Shown in pieces: positions 38,501 to 47,163 of a stretch of DNA of 64,000 nucleotides (positions are counted from its first letter, which is position 1; the number at the start of each line of letters is the position of its first letter). The DNA lies in contig NZ_BSVC01000003.1 in assembly GCF_030269905.1 (NCBI RefSeq), positions 553,356 through 617,355 on the forward strand, in the 5' to 3' direction. A program made the position numbers and the translations under genes. The stretch comes from Pelosinus sp. IPA-1 (GTDB lineage Bacteria; Bacillota; Negativicutes; DSM-13327). The notes beneath the pieces were generated by a model. The model saw nothing but the letters and a program-made list of their open reading frames with translations, was not told the DNA's origin and searched no databases.

Positions 38501-38811
38501 ATCTTGTTGATGAATTGGTAGATCGATTTGGTGAGCCACCCACCTGTGTGGTTAATTTATTGGAAGTTGTTAGAATTAAAAATTTAGCGAGAACAATTGG
38601 TATTCGGTCGATTATTCAGCAAAGTAATTATATTGAAGTCACATTTATTGACCGGCCTCATGTAGAACCGACTCAAATTATGGCTCTAAAAGATGCGTTT
38701 CCCAATCGGGTAATGATGTATCCTGAAGGGATTCGTCTAAAGACGGCTCAAATTAAGAGTGAGACATTACTTGGCTGGTTGGTGAAAGTACTTAAAACAT
38801 TAGTTCCTTGA
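35542..38811 (+). CDS. mfd: Transcription-repair coupling factor
   Basis: Mfd removes RNA polymerase stalled at DNA damage and recruits UvrA, 1089 residues. A UvrB-like N-terminal region comes first, then the CarD-like polymerase-interaction domain at about 430-505 ([20 protein letters not shown]). The RecG-like translocase follows, with GDVGFGKTE near 575, DEEQRFGV near 678 and the RGRVGRS motif, and then the TRCF C-terminal domain ([12 protein letters not shown]). Somewhat shorter than the roughly 1180-residue Bacillus protein. ATG follows GATGAGG. Start of the fin-mfd-spoVT-spoVB-yabN block. Confidence 0.96.
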   Translation: [1089 protein letters not shown]

Positions 38812-38907
38812 AAAAAAGATATAAAATTCCGAATGACCATCCCCTAGTGATCTTCTATGTCCGAAGGCTCTGGCCGTTTAATTGAAGTTTTTTTAACACA
38901 AGGTGTG

Positions 38908-38938
38908 TGAATAAAAATGTCAAGTTGGATATATACTA
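38908..38938 (+). promoter_or_regulatory. Candidate SigG-type promoter of spoVT
   Basis: GAATA at 38909-38913, an 18-bp spacer, and TATACTA at 38932-38938 fit the forespore SigG consensus (gHATR, 18 bp, CATxHTA) with one mismatch. Bacillus spoVT is SigG-dependent, which supports the assignment. Confidence 0.5.
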
Positions 38939-38983
38939 TCTCTGAAATCAGTTGACAAAAACTGTAGAAAAGGGGGGAAACTG

Positions 38984-39553
38984 GTGAAAGCGACTGGAAT
39001 TGTAAGAAGAATTGATGATTTAGGTAGAGTAGTAATACCAAAAGAAATTAGGCGAACACTTAGAATACGTGAAGGTGATCCACTGGAAATATATGTTGAT
39101 CGAGAAGGGGAAGTTATTCTTAAGAAATACTCTCCAGTAAGTGAACTAGGTGATTTCGCAAAGGAATATGCTGATTCATTGTATGAGGCAGTAGGTCATA
39201 TTGTCTTAATAGCAGACAGAGATACTATAGTCGCTGTCGCAGGCTCGTCGAAGAAAGAGTTCTTGAATAAGCCATTGGGTTCTGTATTGGAAAAAGTAAT
39301 GGAAGATCGTAAGGCAATAGTATTAAACAATCTTACTGACGGCAAAGGTTGTAAAGGTTGTATTATTGATGCAGGTGATGATGATGAAGTATGTAAATTT
39401 ACGTCAGAAGTCATTGCCCCGATTATTGTTGAAGGTACGTCCATTGGTGCAGTCGTTCTTTGTTCCAAACAGCAGGGAGTGCAGATGAGTGAAATGGAAG
39501 TCAAGTTAGCAGAAACTGCTGCAGGATTCCTTGCAAAACAAATGGCAACATAA
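38984..39553 (+). CDS. spoVT: Stage V sporulation regulator SpoVT
   Basis: A forespore transcription factor of 189 residues. The N-terminal AbrB swapped-hairpin DNA-binding domain (TGIVRRIDDLGRVVIPKEIR) is followed by a GAF-like C-terminal domain. SpoVT tunes SigG-dependent genes and affects spore coat and germination. GTG start behind AGGGGGG. Its location between mfd and spoVB is the standard Firmicutes order. A CKGC pair near the middle (KGCKGCIIDAGDDDE) adds a possible redox or metal site. Confidence 0.93.
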   Translation: MKATGIVRRIDDLGRVVIPKEIRRTLRIREGDPLEIYVDREGEVILKKYSPVSELGDFAKEYADSLYEAVGHIVLIADRDTIVAVAGSSKKEFLNKPLGSVLEKVMEDRKAIVLNNLTDGKGCKGCIIDAGDDDEVCKFTSEVIAPIIVEGTSIGAVVLCSKQQGVQMSEMEVKLAETAAGFLAKQMAT

Positions 39554-39720
39554 ATCACTTTTGCATTAGTCATAAGTAGCGGACACCAGTTCGCTACTTT
39601 TTGTATTTTTTCTTTAGAAAAAAAGTATGAGCTATTTTTTGCACTTTATTATAATATAATATGCACCTTCAGAATAAGTATAGTATGATACGAATGGCAA
39701 TGCTGGAGGGAAGAAAATAG

Positions 39721-41322
39721 GTGAGTAAAGATACTTTTTTAAAAGGGGCATTCATTTTAACTGTTGCCGGTGTTATTGTTAAATTAATTGGATCGGTAAA
39801 CCGTATTTTACTGTCTCGCCTATTAGGGGGAGAGGGTATTGGATTATATCAAATGGCTTATCCCATTTATCTTTTGGCATTAAGTGTTTCATCTGCTGGT
39901 ATCCCTGTAGCGATTTCGATCATTGTGGCAGAGAAGGTAGCATTATCTGATTTCCGTGGGGCAAATCGCGTATTTCGTATTTCGTTAGGTTTACTAATTC
40001 TGACAGGGGTTACTTTTACTTTTTTATTATATTTTGGTGCGGGGTGGCTAATTGAGCATCAATTTATAAGAGATTCTCGGGCGTATTATGCGATAGCCGC
40101 ATTAGCTCCAGCAATATTCTTTGTTACTGTCTTATCTAGCTATCGGGGTTATTTTCAAGGTTTGCAGATGATGACACCCACTGCCGTATCTCAAATATTT
40201 GAGCAGCTGCTTCGGGTAATAATCATGATTGCTCTCGCCTTTTATTTATTGCCACTTGGCCTTGAGTATGCGGCGGCAGGCGCTAGTTTTGGAGCAGCTC
40301 CTGGAGCTGTAGCTGGACTAATAGTACTAATGTATTATTACTGGAACCACCGGATAGAATTACAGACGAAGATGGTTGCTGAGCCGATTATCAAACAAGA
40401 AGCAAGTAGTAAGGTTATATCTCGCATTATAAAACTTGCCTTACCTGTATCATTAGCCAATATTATGCTTCCTGTAGTGTCGAGTATTGATTTGTTAATC
40501 GTACCCGCAAGGCTTGAGGTTGCCGGCTATTCCATTGAACAGGCTACCGAGTTATTTGGTTATTTAACAGGTATGGCAATTGCACTAATTAATGTGCCTA
40601 CAATTTTAACCGGATCTTTGTCGTCTAGCTTAGTACCTGCCATTTCCGAGGCATTTACACTTAAGGATCACCACAGAATCTATCAAAGTACGGCCATGGC
40701 AATGAGGATTGCTAATTTAATTACAATACCGAGTTTTATTGGCATGTATCTTTTGGCGACACCCATATCTTTAATGCTTTATGGTACACCAAATGCAGGT
40801 GTCTCTATTGCCATATTATCAGGTGGTGTTGTACTACTAGGGATTCACCAAGTGACTACAGGAGTTTTACAAGGACTCGGGCATACAGCCATTCCTCTTA
40901 TTAATATGGTAGTTGCTGCTATTGTAAAGATCATGTTAAGCTGGACGTTAACAGCGATGCCGTCTTTAGGGATTGAAGGTGCTGCGTGGGCGACAAATGT
41001 AGATTTTACCTTGGGGGCTCTTTTGAATGTATATTTTGTGTATCATTATGTAGGCTTTAGCATTGACGCTAAAGATACGGTAAAAGCAGCGATTGCTGCG
41101 GTTGTGATGGGGGCGATTGTACTACTGACTTATGATTGCGTTATGCTTAAAACCTTTGCTAATACAACAGCGACGCTGGTTTCTATCACTGTAGGTGGTA
41201 GCATGTATGGTGTTATTCTCTTACTACTAGGAGGAATACAGCAGCGGGATATTGAAAATTTACCTAAATTTGGTTTACAATTAGCTGCTTTTTTAAGTAA
41301 AATAGGTGTACTACGGAAATAA
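39721..41322 (+). CDS. spoVB: Polysaccharide biosynthesis/flippase-type protein SpoVB
   Basis: A 533-residue MOP-superfamily (MviN/Wzx-like) membrane protein with about 14 helices. SpoVB is needed for spore cortex synthesis and is thought to flip lipid-linked precursors. Family features are KGAFILTVAGVIVKLIGSVNRI at the start and the GGEGIGLYQMAYPIY segment. GTG start at 39721 behind GGAGGGAA. Position between spoVT and yabN is as in Bacillus. Confidence 0.9.
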   Translation: MSKDTFLKGAFILTVAGVIVKLIGSVNRILLSRLLGGEGIGLYQMAYPIYLLALSVSSAGIPVAISIIVAEKVALSDFRGANRVFRISLGLLILTGVTFTFLLYFGAGWLIEHQFIRDSRAYYAIAALAPAIFFVTVLSSYRGYFQGLQMMTPTAVSQIFEQLLRVIIMIALAFYLLPLGLEYAAAGASFGAAPGAVAGLIVLMYYYWNHRIELQTKMVAEPIIKQEASSKVISRIIKLALPVSLANIMLPVVSSIDLLIVPARLEVAGYSIEQATELFGYLTGMAIALINVPTILTGSLSSSLVPAISEAFTLKDHHRIYQSTAMAMRIANLITIPSFIGMYLLATPISLMLYGTPNAGVSIAILSGGVVLLGIHQVTTGVLQGLGHTAIPLINMVVAAIVKIMLSWTLTAMPSLGIEGAAWATNVDFTLGALLNVYFVYHYVGFSIDAKDTVKAAIAAVVMGAIVLLTYDCVMLKTFANTTATLVSITVGGSMYGVILLLLGGIQQRDIENLPKFGLQLAAFLSKIGVLRK

Positions 41323-41361
41323 TCTATTTTTTATTTTACAATATGAATATGAGGCGATAAC

Positions 41362-42819
41362 ATGGGAGAAATTACAATTGTGGGTTTAGGACCCGGTTCA
41401 TTTGGTCTTATTACAATCGAGACCCTTGAAAAGCTAAAAACTGCGGAAACGTTACTTTTGCGTACCGCAAAACATCCAACAGTTGCAGAAATTGTGAAGC
41501 GTGGTATACCATTTACTAGTTATGATTCTATTTATGAAGAAAAAGAGTCTTTTGAAGAGATTTATATGGCCATTGCCCATGAATGTATAAAGCAGGCAGT
41601 AATGGGGAAAAAAGTAGTATATGCGGTGCCAGGCAGTCCTCTTGTGGCGGAAAAAACCGTTGTGCTAATTCGAAGTTTAGCGGCAGAGAAAAATGTACCT
41701 ATCACCATATTGCCAGGTATGAGCTTCTTAGAAGTCTTATATACACGTTTGGCCATAGATCCCATTGAAGGTGTCACGGTACTTGATGCTGCCGATTTGG
41801 CAGCTATACCGCCCGAATTAACAACAGCTTTGGTGGTAACACAGGTTTATAATGCTTATGTTGCTTCCGAAGCGAAATTGGTCTTAATGGAAAACTATCC
41901 TGATGATTTTGAAGTGGTTGTTGTGAAGAATTTAGGCTTACCTGATGAACAGCTATTAACAGTACCTTTATTTGAATTGGATAGGGTGCCTGGTATTGAT
42001 CACCTTACAAGTGTGTATGTGCCCCAGCGTCCGGCAGTAAGTCAGTCTTTTTCTTTAGAGCCGATTCTTAGTGTTATGGCAAAACTTCGTTCGAAAGAGG
42101 GGTGTGTCTGGGATATTGAACAAACACACCCCAGCCTCAGACGGTATATGGTGGAGGAAGTGTACGAAGTGTTAGAAGCCATCGATTTAGAAAATGGTGA
42201 TGACTTATGTGAAGAGCTTGGCGATTTATTACTGCAAATTGTGTTTCATGCACGCATAGCGGAAGAATCCAAGATCTTTTCAATGCAGGATGTAATTGAT
42301 ACAGTTACAGAGAAAATGGTGCGCCGTCATCCCCACGTATTTGGTGATATTAAAGTACGGGATGCGGGCGAGGTAGTTCTTAATTGGGACGCAATTAAAA
42401 AGCAGGAGCATGGTCATGATAGACCTTCTGTGCTTGATGGTATACCAAAGGAACTCCCTAGTCTCATGAGGGCATATAAGTTGCAGGCAAAAGCGTCTAA
42501 AGTAGGTTTTGATTGGGATTGTATTGAGCCAATATGGGACAAGATATATGAAGAGCTGACGGAGCTAAAGGAGGCCTGTGCAGAGGGACAAGCTGCTGAC
42601 ATAGAAGCTGAACTAGGAGATGTATTATTTTCTGTGGTGAATTTAGCTAGGTTTTTGAAAATTGATGGAGAAGTGGCATTAAATACTACAAATAACAAAT
42701 TTCGTCGGCGGTTTATGTACATTGAGAACAAAGTGAAGGAAAAAGGTCATAATTGGGAAAAAATGTCACTTGAGGAGCTTGATTTACTCTGGAAAGAGGC
42801 AAAAAAGCACAAAATTTAA
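41362..42819 (+). CDS. yabN: YabN-type tetrapyrrole methylase domain-MazG fusion
   Basis: A 485-residue fusion. Residues 1-220 are a SAM-dependent tetrapyrrole methylase-like domain (ITIVGLGPGSFGLITIE, AVPGSPLVAEKT), and residues 240-485 carry tandem MazG nucleotide pyrophosphohydrolase repeats (CVWDIEQTHPSLRRYMVEE, then EELGDLLLQIVFHA). MazG hydrolyses NTPs, including aberrant ones and possibly alarmone precursors. The fusion is the standard YabN layout. ATG follows GAGGCG. Confidence 0.92.
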   Translation: MGEITIVGLGPGSFGLITIETLEKLKTAETLLLRTAKHPTVAEIVKRGIPFTSYDSIYEEKESFEEIYMAIAHECIKQAVMGKKVVYAVPGSPLVAEKTVVLIRSLAAEKNVPITILPGMSFLEVLYTRLAIDPIEGVTVLDAADLAAIPPELTTALVVTQVYNAYVASEAKLVLMENYPDDFEVVVVKNLGLPDEQLLTVPLFELDRVPGIDHLTSVYVPQRPAVSQSFSLEPILSVMAKLRSKEGCVWDIEQTHPSLRRYMVEEVYEVLEAIDLENGDDLCEELGDLLLQIVFHARIAEESKIFSMQDVIDTVTEKMVRRHPHVFGDIKVRDAGEVVLNWDAIKKQEHGHDRPSVLDGIPKELPSLMRAYKLQAKASKVGFDWDCIEPIWDKIYEELTELKEACAEGQAADIEAELGDVLFSVVNLARFLKIDGEVALNTTNNKFRRRFMYIENKVKEKGHNWEKMSLEELDLLWKEAKKHKI

Positions 42820-42922
42820 AGAAATTCGTGTTTTTTTCGTATTTTTTTAGAAAATAGACAGGAATAAAAAGAATGATAGCGAATAAGCTATTCGTAACGA
42901 TTTTCATAAGGAGGCTATTTTT

Positions 42923-43198
42923 GTGAATAAAACTGAGTTAATTGCAAGTGTTGCAGAAAAAGCGGGTTTGACTAAAAAGGATGCTGAAAAAGCGATCAAT
43001 GCTTTATTTGTTAGTGTTGAGGAAGCTTTAGCACAACAAGATAAGGTCCAAATCATTGGCTTTGGAACTTTTGAAGTGAAAACACGTGAAGAAAGAAAAG
43101 GTCGCAACCCACAAACTGGTGCTGAAATTACTATTCCAGCATCTAAGAACCCAGTTTTCAAGGCTGGTAAAGGCTTGAAAGACATCGTAAATCAATAA
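42923..43198 (+). CDS. hup: DNA-binding protein HU
   Basis: A 91-residue HU/IHF-family histone-like protein that bends DNA non-specifically. The full family sequence is visible: [23 protein letters not shown] and the arm [27 protein letters not shown] start behind AAGGAGG. It lies where Bacillus has the S4-domain gene yabO. A compact terminator follows at 43211-43241. Confidence 0.96.
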   Translation: MNKTELIASVAEKAGLTKKDAEKAINALFVSVEEALAQQDKVQIIGFGTFEVKTREERKGRNPQTGAEITIPASKNPVFKAGKGLKDIVNQ

Positions 43199-43210
43199 AA
43201 TTTTATAAAT

Positions 43211-43241
43211 AAAAACCAGGTTATTATAACCTGGTTTTTAT
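43211..43241 (+). terminator. Intrinsic terminator of the HU gene
   Basis: Stem AAAACCAGGTTA / TAACCTGGTTTT then T. Confidence 0.88.
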
Positions 43242-43264
43242 TTTAAGGGTGGTGAAGTGTAAAG

Positions 43265-43954
43265 ATGAGCAATGTATTAATTGTTGATGATGAGCCGACG
43301 ATTGCAGAGTTAATCGAGTTTAACTTACATAAAGCAGGTTATCAAGTTTTAAAGGCTGATAATGGTCATACAGCACTCCAATTGGTTCGGAGCGATAAAC
43401 CGGACTTAATTATCTTGGATTTAATGATTCCAGGTATCGATGGTATGGAAGTATGCCGCAAACTTAAGGGACAACAGCACACAGCAAGTATTCCTATTAT
43501 TATGTTGACGGCCAAAAATGAAGAAGTGGATAAGATTGTCGGTTTAGAACTAGGCGCTGATGATTATATGACAAAGCCCTTTAGTCCACGAGAACTAGTT
43601 GCCCGAGTTAAAGCAGTATTACGCCGCAGCCACAAGGAAAGTGTACATGATGGTGAATTGGCGGTTGGTAAATTACGCTTGAACTTTGCCAGTTATTCAG
43701 CTTATCTAGATAATGAAAAATTAGAGTTGACTCCCAAAGAGTATGAACTACTAAAGCTATTTATTACTAATGTAGGCAAGGCTTATACCCGTGAACAATT
43801 ACTGGAGAAAGTATGGGGCTATGAATACTTTGGTGACACGCGAACTGTAGATGTACATGTGAGACATTTAAGAGCAAAACTGGCAACTCAGCCGGAAGTA
43901 GCGGAGGCAATAGAAACGGTTCGAGGCGTAGGTTATCGTTTCAGTGAAATTTAA
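43265..43954 (+). CDS. phoP: PhoP/PhoB-type response regulator
   Basis: A 229-residue OmpR/PhoB-family regulator: receiver domain with Asp8/Asp9 and phospho-acceptor Asp52 (LIILDLMIPG), and a C-terminal winged helix (LELTPKEYELLKLF, TVDVHVRHLRAKL). The neighbouring pstB, phoU, pstC and pstA make it the likely phosphate-starvation regulator. No PhoR-type histidine kinase gene lies here. Its last codon and stop overlap the first Pho-box repeat of the pstB promoter. ATG follows GGTGGTG. Confidence 0.82.
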   Translation: MSNVLIVDDEPTIAELIEFNLHKAGYQVLKADNGHTALQLVRSDKPDLIILDLMIPGIDGMEVCRKLKGQQHTASIPIIMLTAKNEEVDKIVGLELGADDYMTKPFSPRELVARVKAVLRRSHKESVHDGELAVGKLRLNFASYSAYLDNEKLELTPKEYELLKLFITNVGKAYTREQLLEKVWGYEYFGDTRTVDVHVRHLRAKLATQPEVAEAIETVRGVGYRFSEI

Positions 43955-44005
43955 CAAAAACGTAATAATAAATTAATAATATATCACCGTACTTTGTGGT
44001 ATATT
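43951..44005 (+). promoter_or_regulatory. Pho-box array and -10 of pstB-phoU
   Basis: Three 6-mers at exact 11-bp steps: TTAACA (43951), GTAATA (43962), TTAATA (43973), with a weaker TTCAGT at 43940. A -10-like TATATT lies at 44000-44005, 21 bp past the last repeat. This matches PhoP/PhoB direct-repeat operators, and the same geometry recurs at pstC. Confidence 0.65.
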
Positions 44006-44049
44006 TCTTATAGCAATAGGAAAGCCCAAAGAATACAGGAGGACGTATT

Positions 44050-44805
44050 ATGGATTATAAAATTCATGTAAATAAGCTTAAATTATACTATGGAGATGCA
44101 CTGGCCTTAAAGAAAATATCTCTTGGCGTGGAGAAAAACAGTGTATTAGCCTTAATTGGGCCTTCTGGTTGTGGTAAATCGACTTTTATTAAAACGCTAA
44201 ACCGTATGAATGATTTAGTTACAAATGTTAAAATAGAAGGCGAAGTCCTATTAGATGGAGTTAATATTTATCATCCGGATACAGATGTAGTATTATTGCG
44301 AAAAAGAGTGGGGATGGTTTTTCAGAGACCCAATCCATTTCCAATGTCGATTTATGATAATATTGCTTATGGCCCCCGAATTCATGGTATGAAAAATAAA
44401 GCCCAAATTGATGAGATTGTAGAGAAAAGCTTACAAGGAGCGGCACTGTGGGAAGAAGTCAAGGATCGCCTTCATAGTTCAGCTATGGGTATATCAGGCG
44501 GACAACAACAACGTCTATGTATTGCTAGGTTACTAGCAATTGAGCCTGAGGTGCTATTAATGGATGAGCCTTGTTCTGCTCTTGACCCTATATCCACCAT
44601 GAAAATTGAGGAATTGGTGTCTGACTTAAAGCAAAAGTATACAATCGTGATGGTTACTCACAATATGCAGCAGGCTGCTAGGGTGTCTGATTATACTGCA
44701 TTCTTTTTAAATGGCGAGTTGGTGGAATATGACAAAACAGATGTTATATTTACTAGACCTCAAGATAAGCGGACAGAAGATTATATTACGGGCCGATTTG
44801 GTTAA
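44050..44805 (+). CDS. pstB: Phosphate ABC transporter ATP-binding protein
   Basis: ATPase of the high-affinity Pst phosphate importer, 251 residues. Walker [10 protein letters not shown] at 37-45, signature ISGGQQQR, Walker [14 protein letters not shown], and the PstB-type [15 protein letters not shown]-loop. ATG follows ACAGGAGG. phoU follows 16 bp later. The permease genes pstC and pstA are not adjacent but lie 2.3 kb downstream beyond phoH. Confidence 0.95.
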   Translation: MDYKIHVNKLKLYYGDALALKKISLGVEKNSVLALIGPSGCGKSTFIKTLNRMNDLVTNVKIEGEVLLDGVNIYHPDTDVVLLRKRVGMVFQRPNPFPMSIYDNIAYGPRIHGMKNKAQIDEIVEKSLQGAALWEEVKDRLHSSAMGISGGQQQRLCIARLLAIEPEVLLMDEPCSALDPISTMKIEELVSDLKQKYTIVMVTHNMQQAARVSDYTAFFLNGELVEYDKTDVIFTRPQDKRTEDYITGRFG

Positions 44806-44821
44806 TAAAGGAGGTTAAAGG

Positions 44822-45481
44822 ATGACTAGTACCAGACAAAGTTATAATCATGATCTCGAAGAGCTACGAAATGAGATCTTAGAAATGGGAAATCGTGTTG
44901 AACTGGCTATTGGGCAAGCTGTAGCCTCTTTGACAACACAAGATGTAGAGATGGCTAAGCGAGTTATGGCTGGGGATGACTATATTGATAATATGGAAAG
45001 TGATATTGAAGATAAGTGTATGGTCTTGATAGCAAGACAGCAGCCCTTGGCAAGAGATCTAAGAATTATAGGTACAGGGCTCAAGATTACAACAGATTTG
45101 GAACGGGTCGGAGATCACGCCTTTGATATAGCTAAAATTGCCCTAAGTATTGCTGGACAGCCACTTATTAAGCCTTTGGTAGATATCCCGCGAATGTCAG
45201 CCATGGCACAAAAGATGCTAAAGGATTCTTTGGTAGCTTATATCAACCTTGATATTGCCCTGGCAGAACGAGTATGTGCTGCAGATGATGAGGTAGACGA
45301 TATCTACCATCAAACATTCCGTGAATTGTTAACGTATATGATGGAAGATCCCCGTAATATAAAACAAGCCACCCAACTACTGTTTGTAGCACGTTATTTA
45401 GAACGTGTTGCGGATCATGCTACAAATATTGGAGAATGGGTTATTTATTTAGAAACAGGACAGCGGATGCGTAAAAAATAA
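44822..45481 (+). CDS. phoU: Phosphate signalling protein PhoU
   Basis: A 219-residue helical-bundle protein with two PhoU repeats. PhoU reports Pst transporter state to the phosphate two-component system and restrains phosphate uptake. The repeat signatures RQQPLARDLRIIGTGLKI and LFVARYLERVADHATNIGEW carry the metal-binding residues. The start follows AAAGGAGG just after pstB. Confidence 0.94.
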   Translation: MTSTRQSYNHDLEELRNEILEMGNRVELAIGQAVASLTTQDVEMAKRVMAGDDYIDNMESDIEDKCMVLIARQQPLARDLRIIGTGLKITTDLERVGDHAFDIAKIALSIAGQPLIKPLVDIPRMSAMAQKMLKDSLVAYINLDIALAERVCAADDEVDDIYHQTFRELLTYMMEDPRNIKQATQLLFVARYLERVADHATNIGEWVIYLETGQRMRKK

Positions 45482-45508
45482 ACTGCCAAGTACGGCAGTT
45501 TATTTTTT
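45481..45508. terminator. Terminator between convergent phoU and phoH genes
   Basis: Stem AACTGCC / GGCAGTT with a 6-nt loop, then TATTTTTTT. Confidence 0.8.
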
Positions 45509-45520
45509 TGAAGTTTTATT

Positions 45521-46906
45521 TTATAACCTTAGAGCCGCTTCAGCAGCTAGAGGAGATCGTTCACATTCATCATGCTGCAAGGTTACTTGAAAACATAATT
45601 TAGAGCCTCGCATTTTTTCACTGGCAAATACCAGTCCGTTAGATTGGCTATCTAAGTATGGGTGGTCAATTTGAGCAGGATCACCAAGTAAGATAATCTT
45701 AGTCCCCAGCCCTGGCCTAGTAATAACTCCTTTGGCTTGGCGAGGTGTGGAATTTTGCATTTCGTCTAAGATTACCCAATATTTTTGTAAAGATCGTCCT
45801 CGTTGAAAGGCTAAGGCTTCTGTTTGGATAACATGTCTATCAAATAAAAGTTGAACTGTATCTTCTGCTTGGGCCAACTCTTTTGCATCATCGATGGAAC
45901 TTCCGTTCATCAGGGTAAACAAATTGTCCCGAATACCTCGCATAAAGGGACTTACTTTGTCAGCTTCTGACCCAGGAAGATAACCAATGTCTTCGTCCAT
46001 AGGTACATTGGGCCTACAAATTAGGATATGATTATAATCCCTTGGACGGCAGTCGAAATGCTGGTATAAACCTACGGCTAATGCATAAAAGGTTTTGGCG
46101 GTTCCAGCGGGGCCTTTAATAATGACTAAGGGAGCTTCGGAGGCACTCATCATCAGACATTCTTGCATAAAGATTTGTCCGATGTTGCGGGGGACAACCC
46201 CAAAAGGATTGTGTTTATGATAGCGCAAATGAACGAGTTTTTCACCATTAAAACGACCTAAAGCAGTATGGCGATCATTATCGGTAGACCGAATTAAGAA
46301 AAATTGGTTTGTTTCTAAAGGAGCCGCTATTAATGAGTGAGTTGCTTCGTTATAAGCAAATAAAGATGCAGGGTCAATCGAGTTTGAATCACTCTGGTGA
46401 AAGGCATTCATAACTTCAGAGGATGTATAGATAGTACCACGTCCTGTATACTGTTCCTCGATACTAGCTACCTTTTCGTTGCGGAAGTCCTCGGCTTGAA
46501 TATTGAGGATGGCAGCTTTTACCCGCATATTGGTATCCCGGCTGACTAATACAGTAAAGTGATCGGCTTCTGCTAACCCTTTACACACTTGTAAGATACG
46601 GTTATCAGGCTTAGAACGGGGCCAATTGGCAGGGATTTTGGTATCAAGATGATTCGTTTCAATTTGGAGCCTTCCGCCGTGCTCATTTAGAGCAACTCCT
46701 TCTAATAAATTTCCTGTAGTCCGTAGAGTATCAATAATTCTGCTGACTTCACGACTGTTAGCACCTCGTTCGTTGCTTTCAGACTTAAAACGATCTAGTT
46801 CCTCAAGGACCACTTCGGGAATGATTACAGTGTGCTCATTGAAAGTGAATATTGCGTTTGGTGAATGTAGGAGAACATTAGTATCAATAACGTAACATTT
46901 CTTCAA
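45521..46906 (-). CDS. PhoH2-type PIN domain-PhoH ATPase
   Basis: A 461-residue fusion of an N-terminal PIN nuclease domain (KKCYVIDTNVLLHSP, EELDRFKSE acidic residues) and a C-terminal PhoH ATPase domain (Walker A GPAGTAKT, Walker B VILDEMQN). PhoH2 proteins (Bacillus YlaK-like) act as RNA helicase-RNases. The start at 46906 follows a GAGGAGG ribosome binding site. It is wedged on the opposite strand between pstB-phoU and pstC-pstA, which hints at a link to phosphate stress that is not proved by the sequence. Confidence 0.9.
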   Translation of the reverse strand: MKKCYVIDTNVLLHSPNAIFTFNEHTVIIPEVVLEELDRFKSESNERGANSREVSRIIDTLRTTGNLLEGVALNEHGGRLQIETNHLDTKIPANWPRSKPDNRILQVCKGLAEADHFTVLVSRDTNMRVKAAILNIQAEDFRNEKVASIEEQYTGRGTIYTSSEVMNAFHQSDSNSIDPASLFAYNEATHSLIAAPLETNQFFLIRSTDNDRHTALGRFNGEKLVHLRYHKHNPFGVVPRNIGQIFMQECLMMSASEAPLVIIKGPAGTAKTFYALAVGLYQHFDCRPRDYNHILICRPNVPMDEDIGYLPGSEADKVSPFMRGIRDNLFTLMNGSSIDDAKELAQAEDTVQLLFDRHVIQTEALAFQRGRSLQKYWVILDEMQNSTPRQAKGVITRPGLGTKIILLGDPAQIDHPYLDSQSNGLVFASEKMRGSKLCFQVTLQHDECERSPLAAEAALRL

Positions 46907-47026
46907 TGTAATCCTCCTCTGATTAAGAATTACTTCTTATGTTTTATTATATGCAAAAGTAAGACTGTTGAGTTACTATGTAGTAAGATTTTTAATGGAA
47001 ATTTAAGCGAAATACTGCGTATAGAC

Positions 47027-47080
47027 TTAACAATTTGTTAACAATATCATAACAAAGAGAAACATGGGATGGGTTACAAT
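47027..47080 (+). promoter_or_regulatory. Pho-box array and -10 of pstC-pstA
   Basis: Perfect TTAACA at 47027 and 47038, then ATAACA at 47049, at exact 11-bp steps. A -10-like TACAAT follows at 47075-47080, 20 bp after the last repeat. This is the geometry of PhoP-activated promoters and mirrors the pstB array. Confidence 0.72.
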
Positions 47081-47163
47081 TTATATAGGTATATAGCCTT
47101 TTTCAAAGACAATGAATGTAAGGTTTGGCCTAGTCAAATCTATAGAAATAGGAGGGATTAAAA

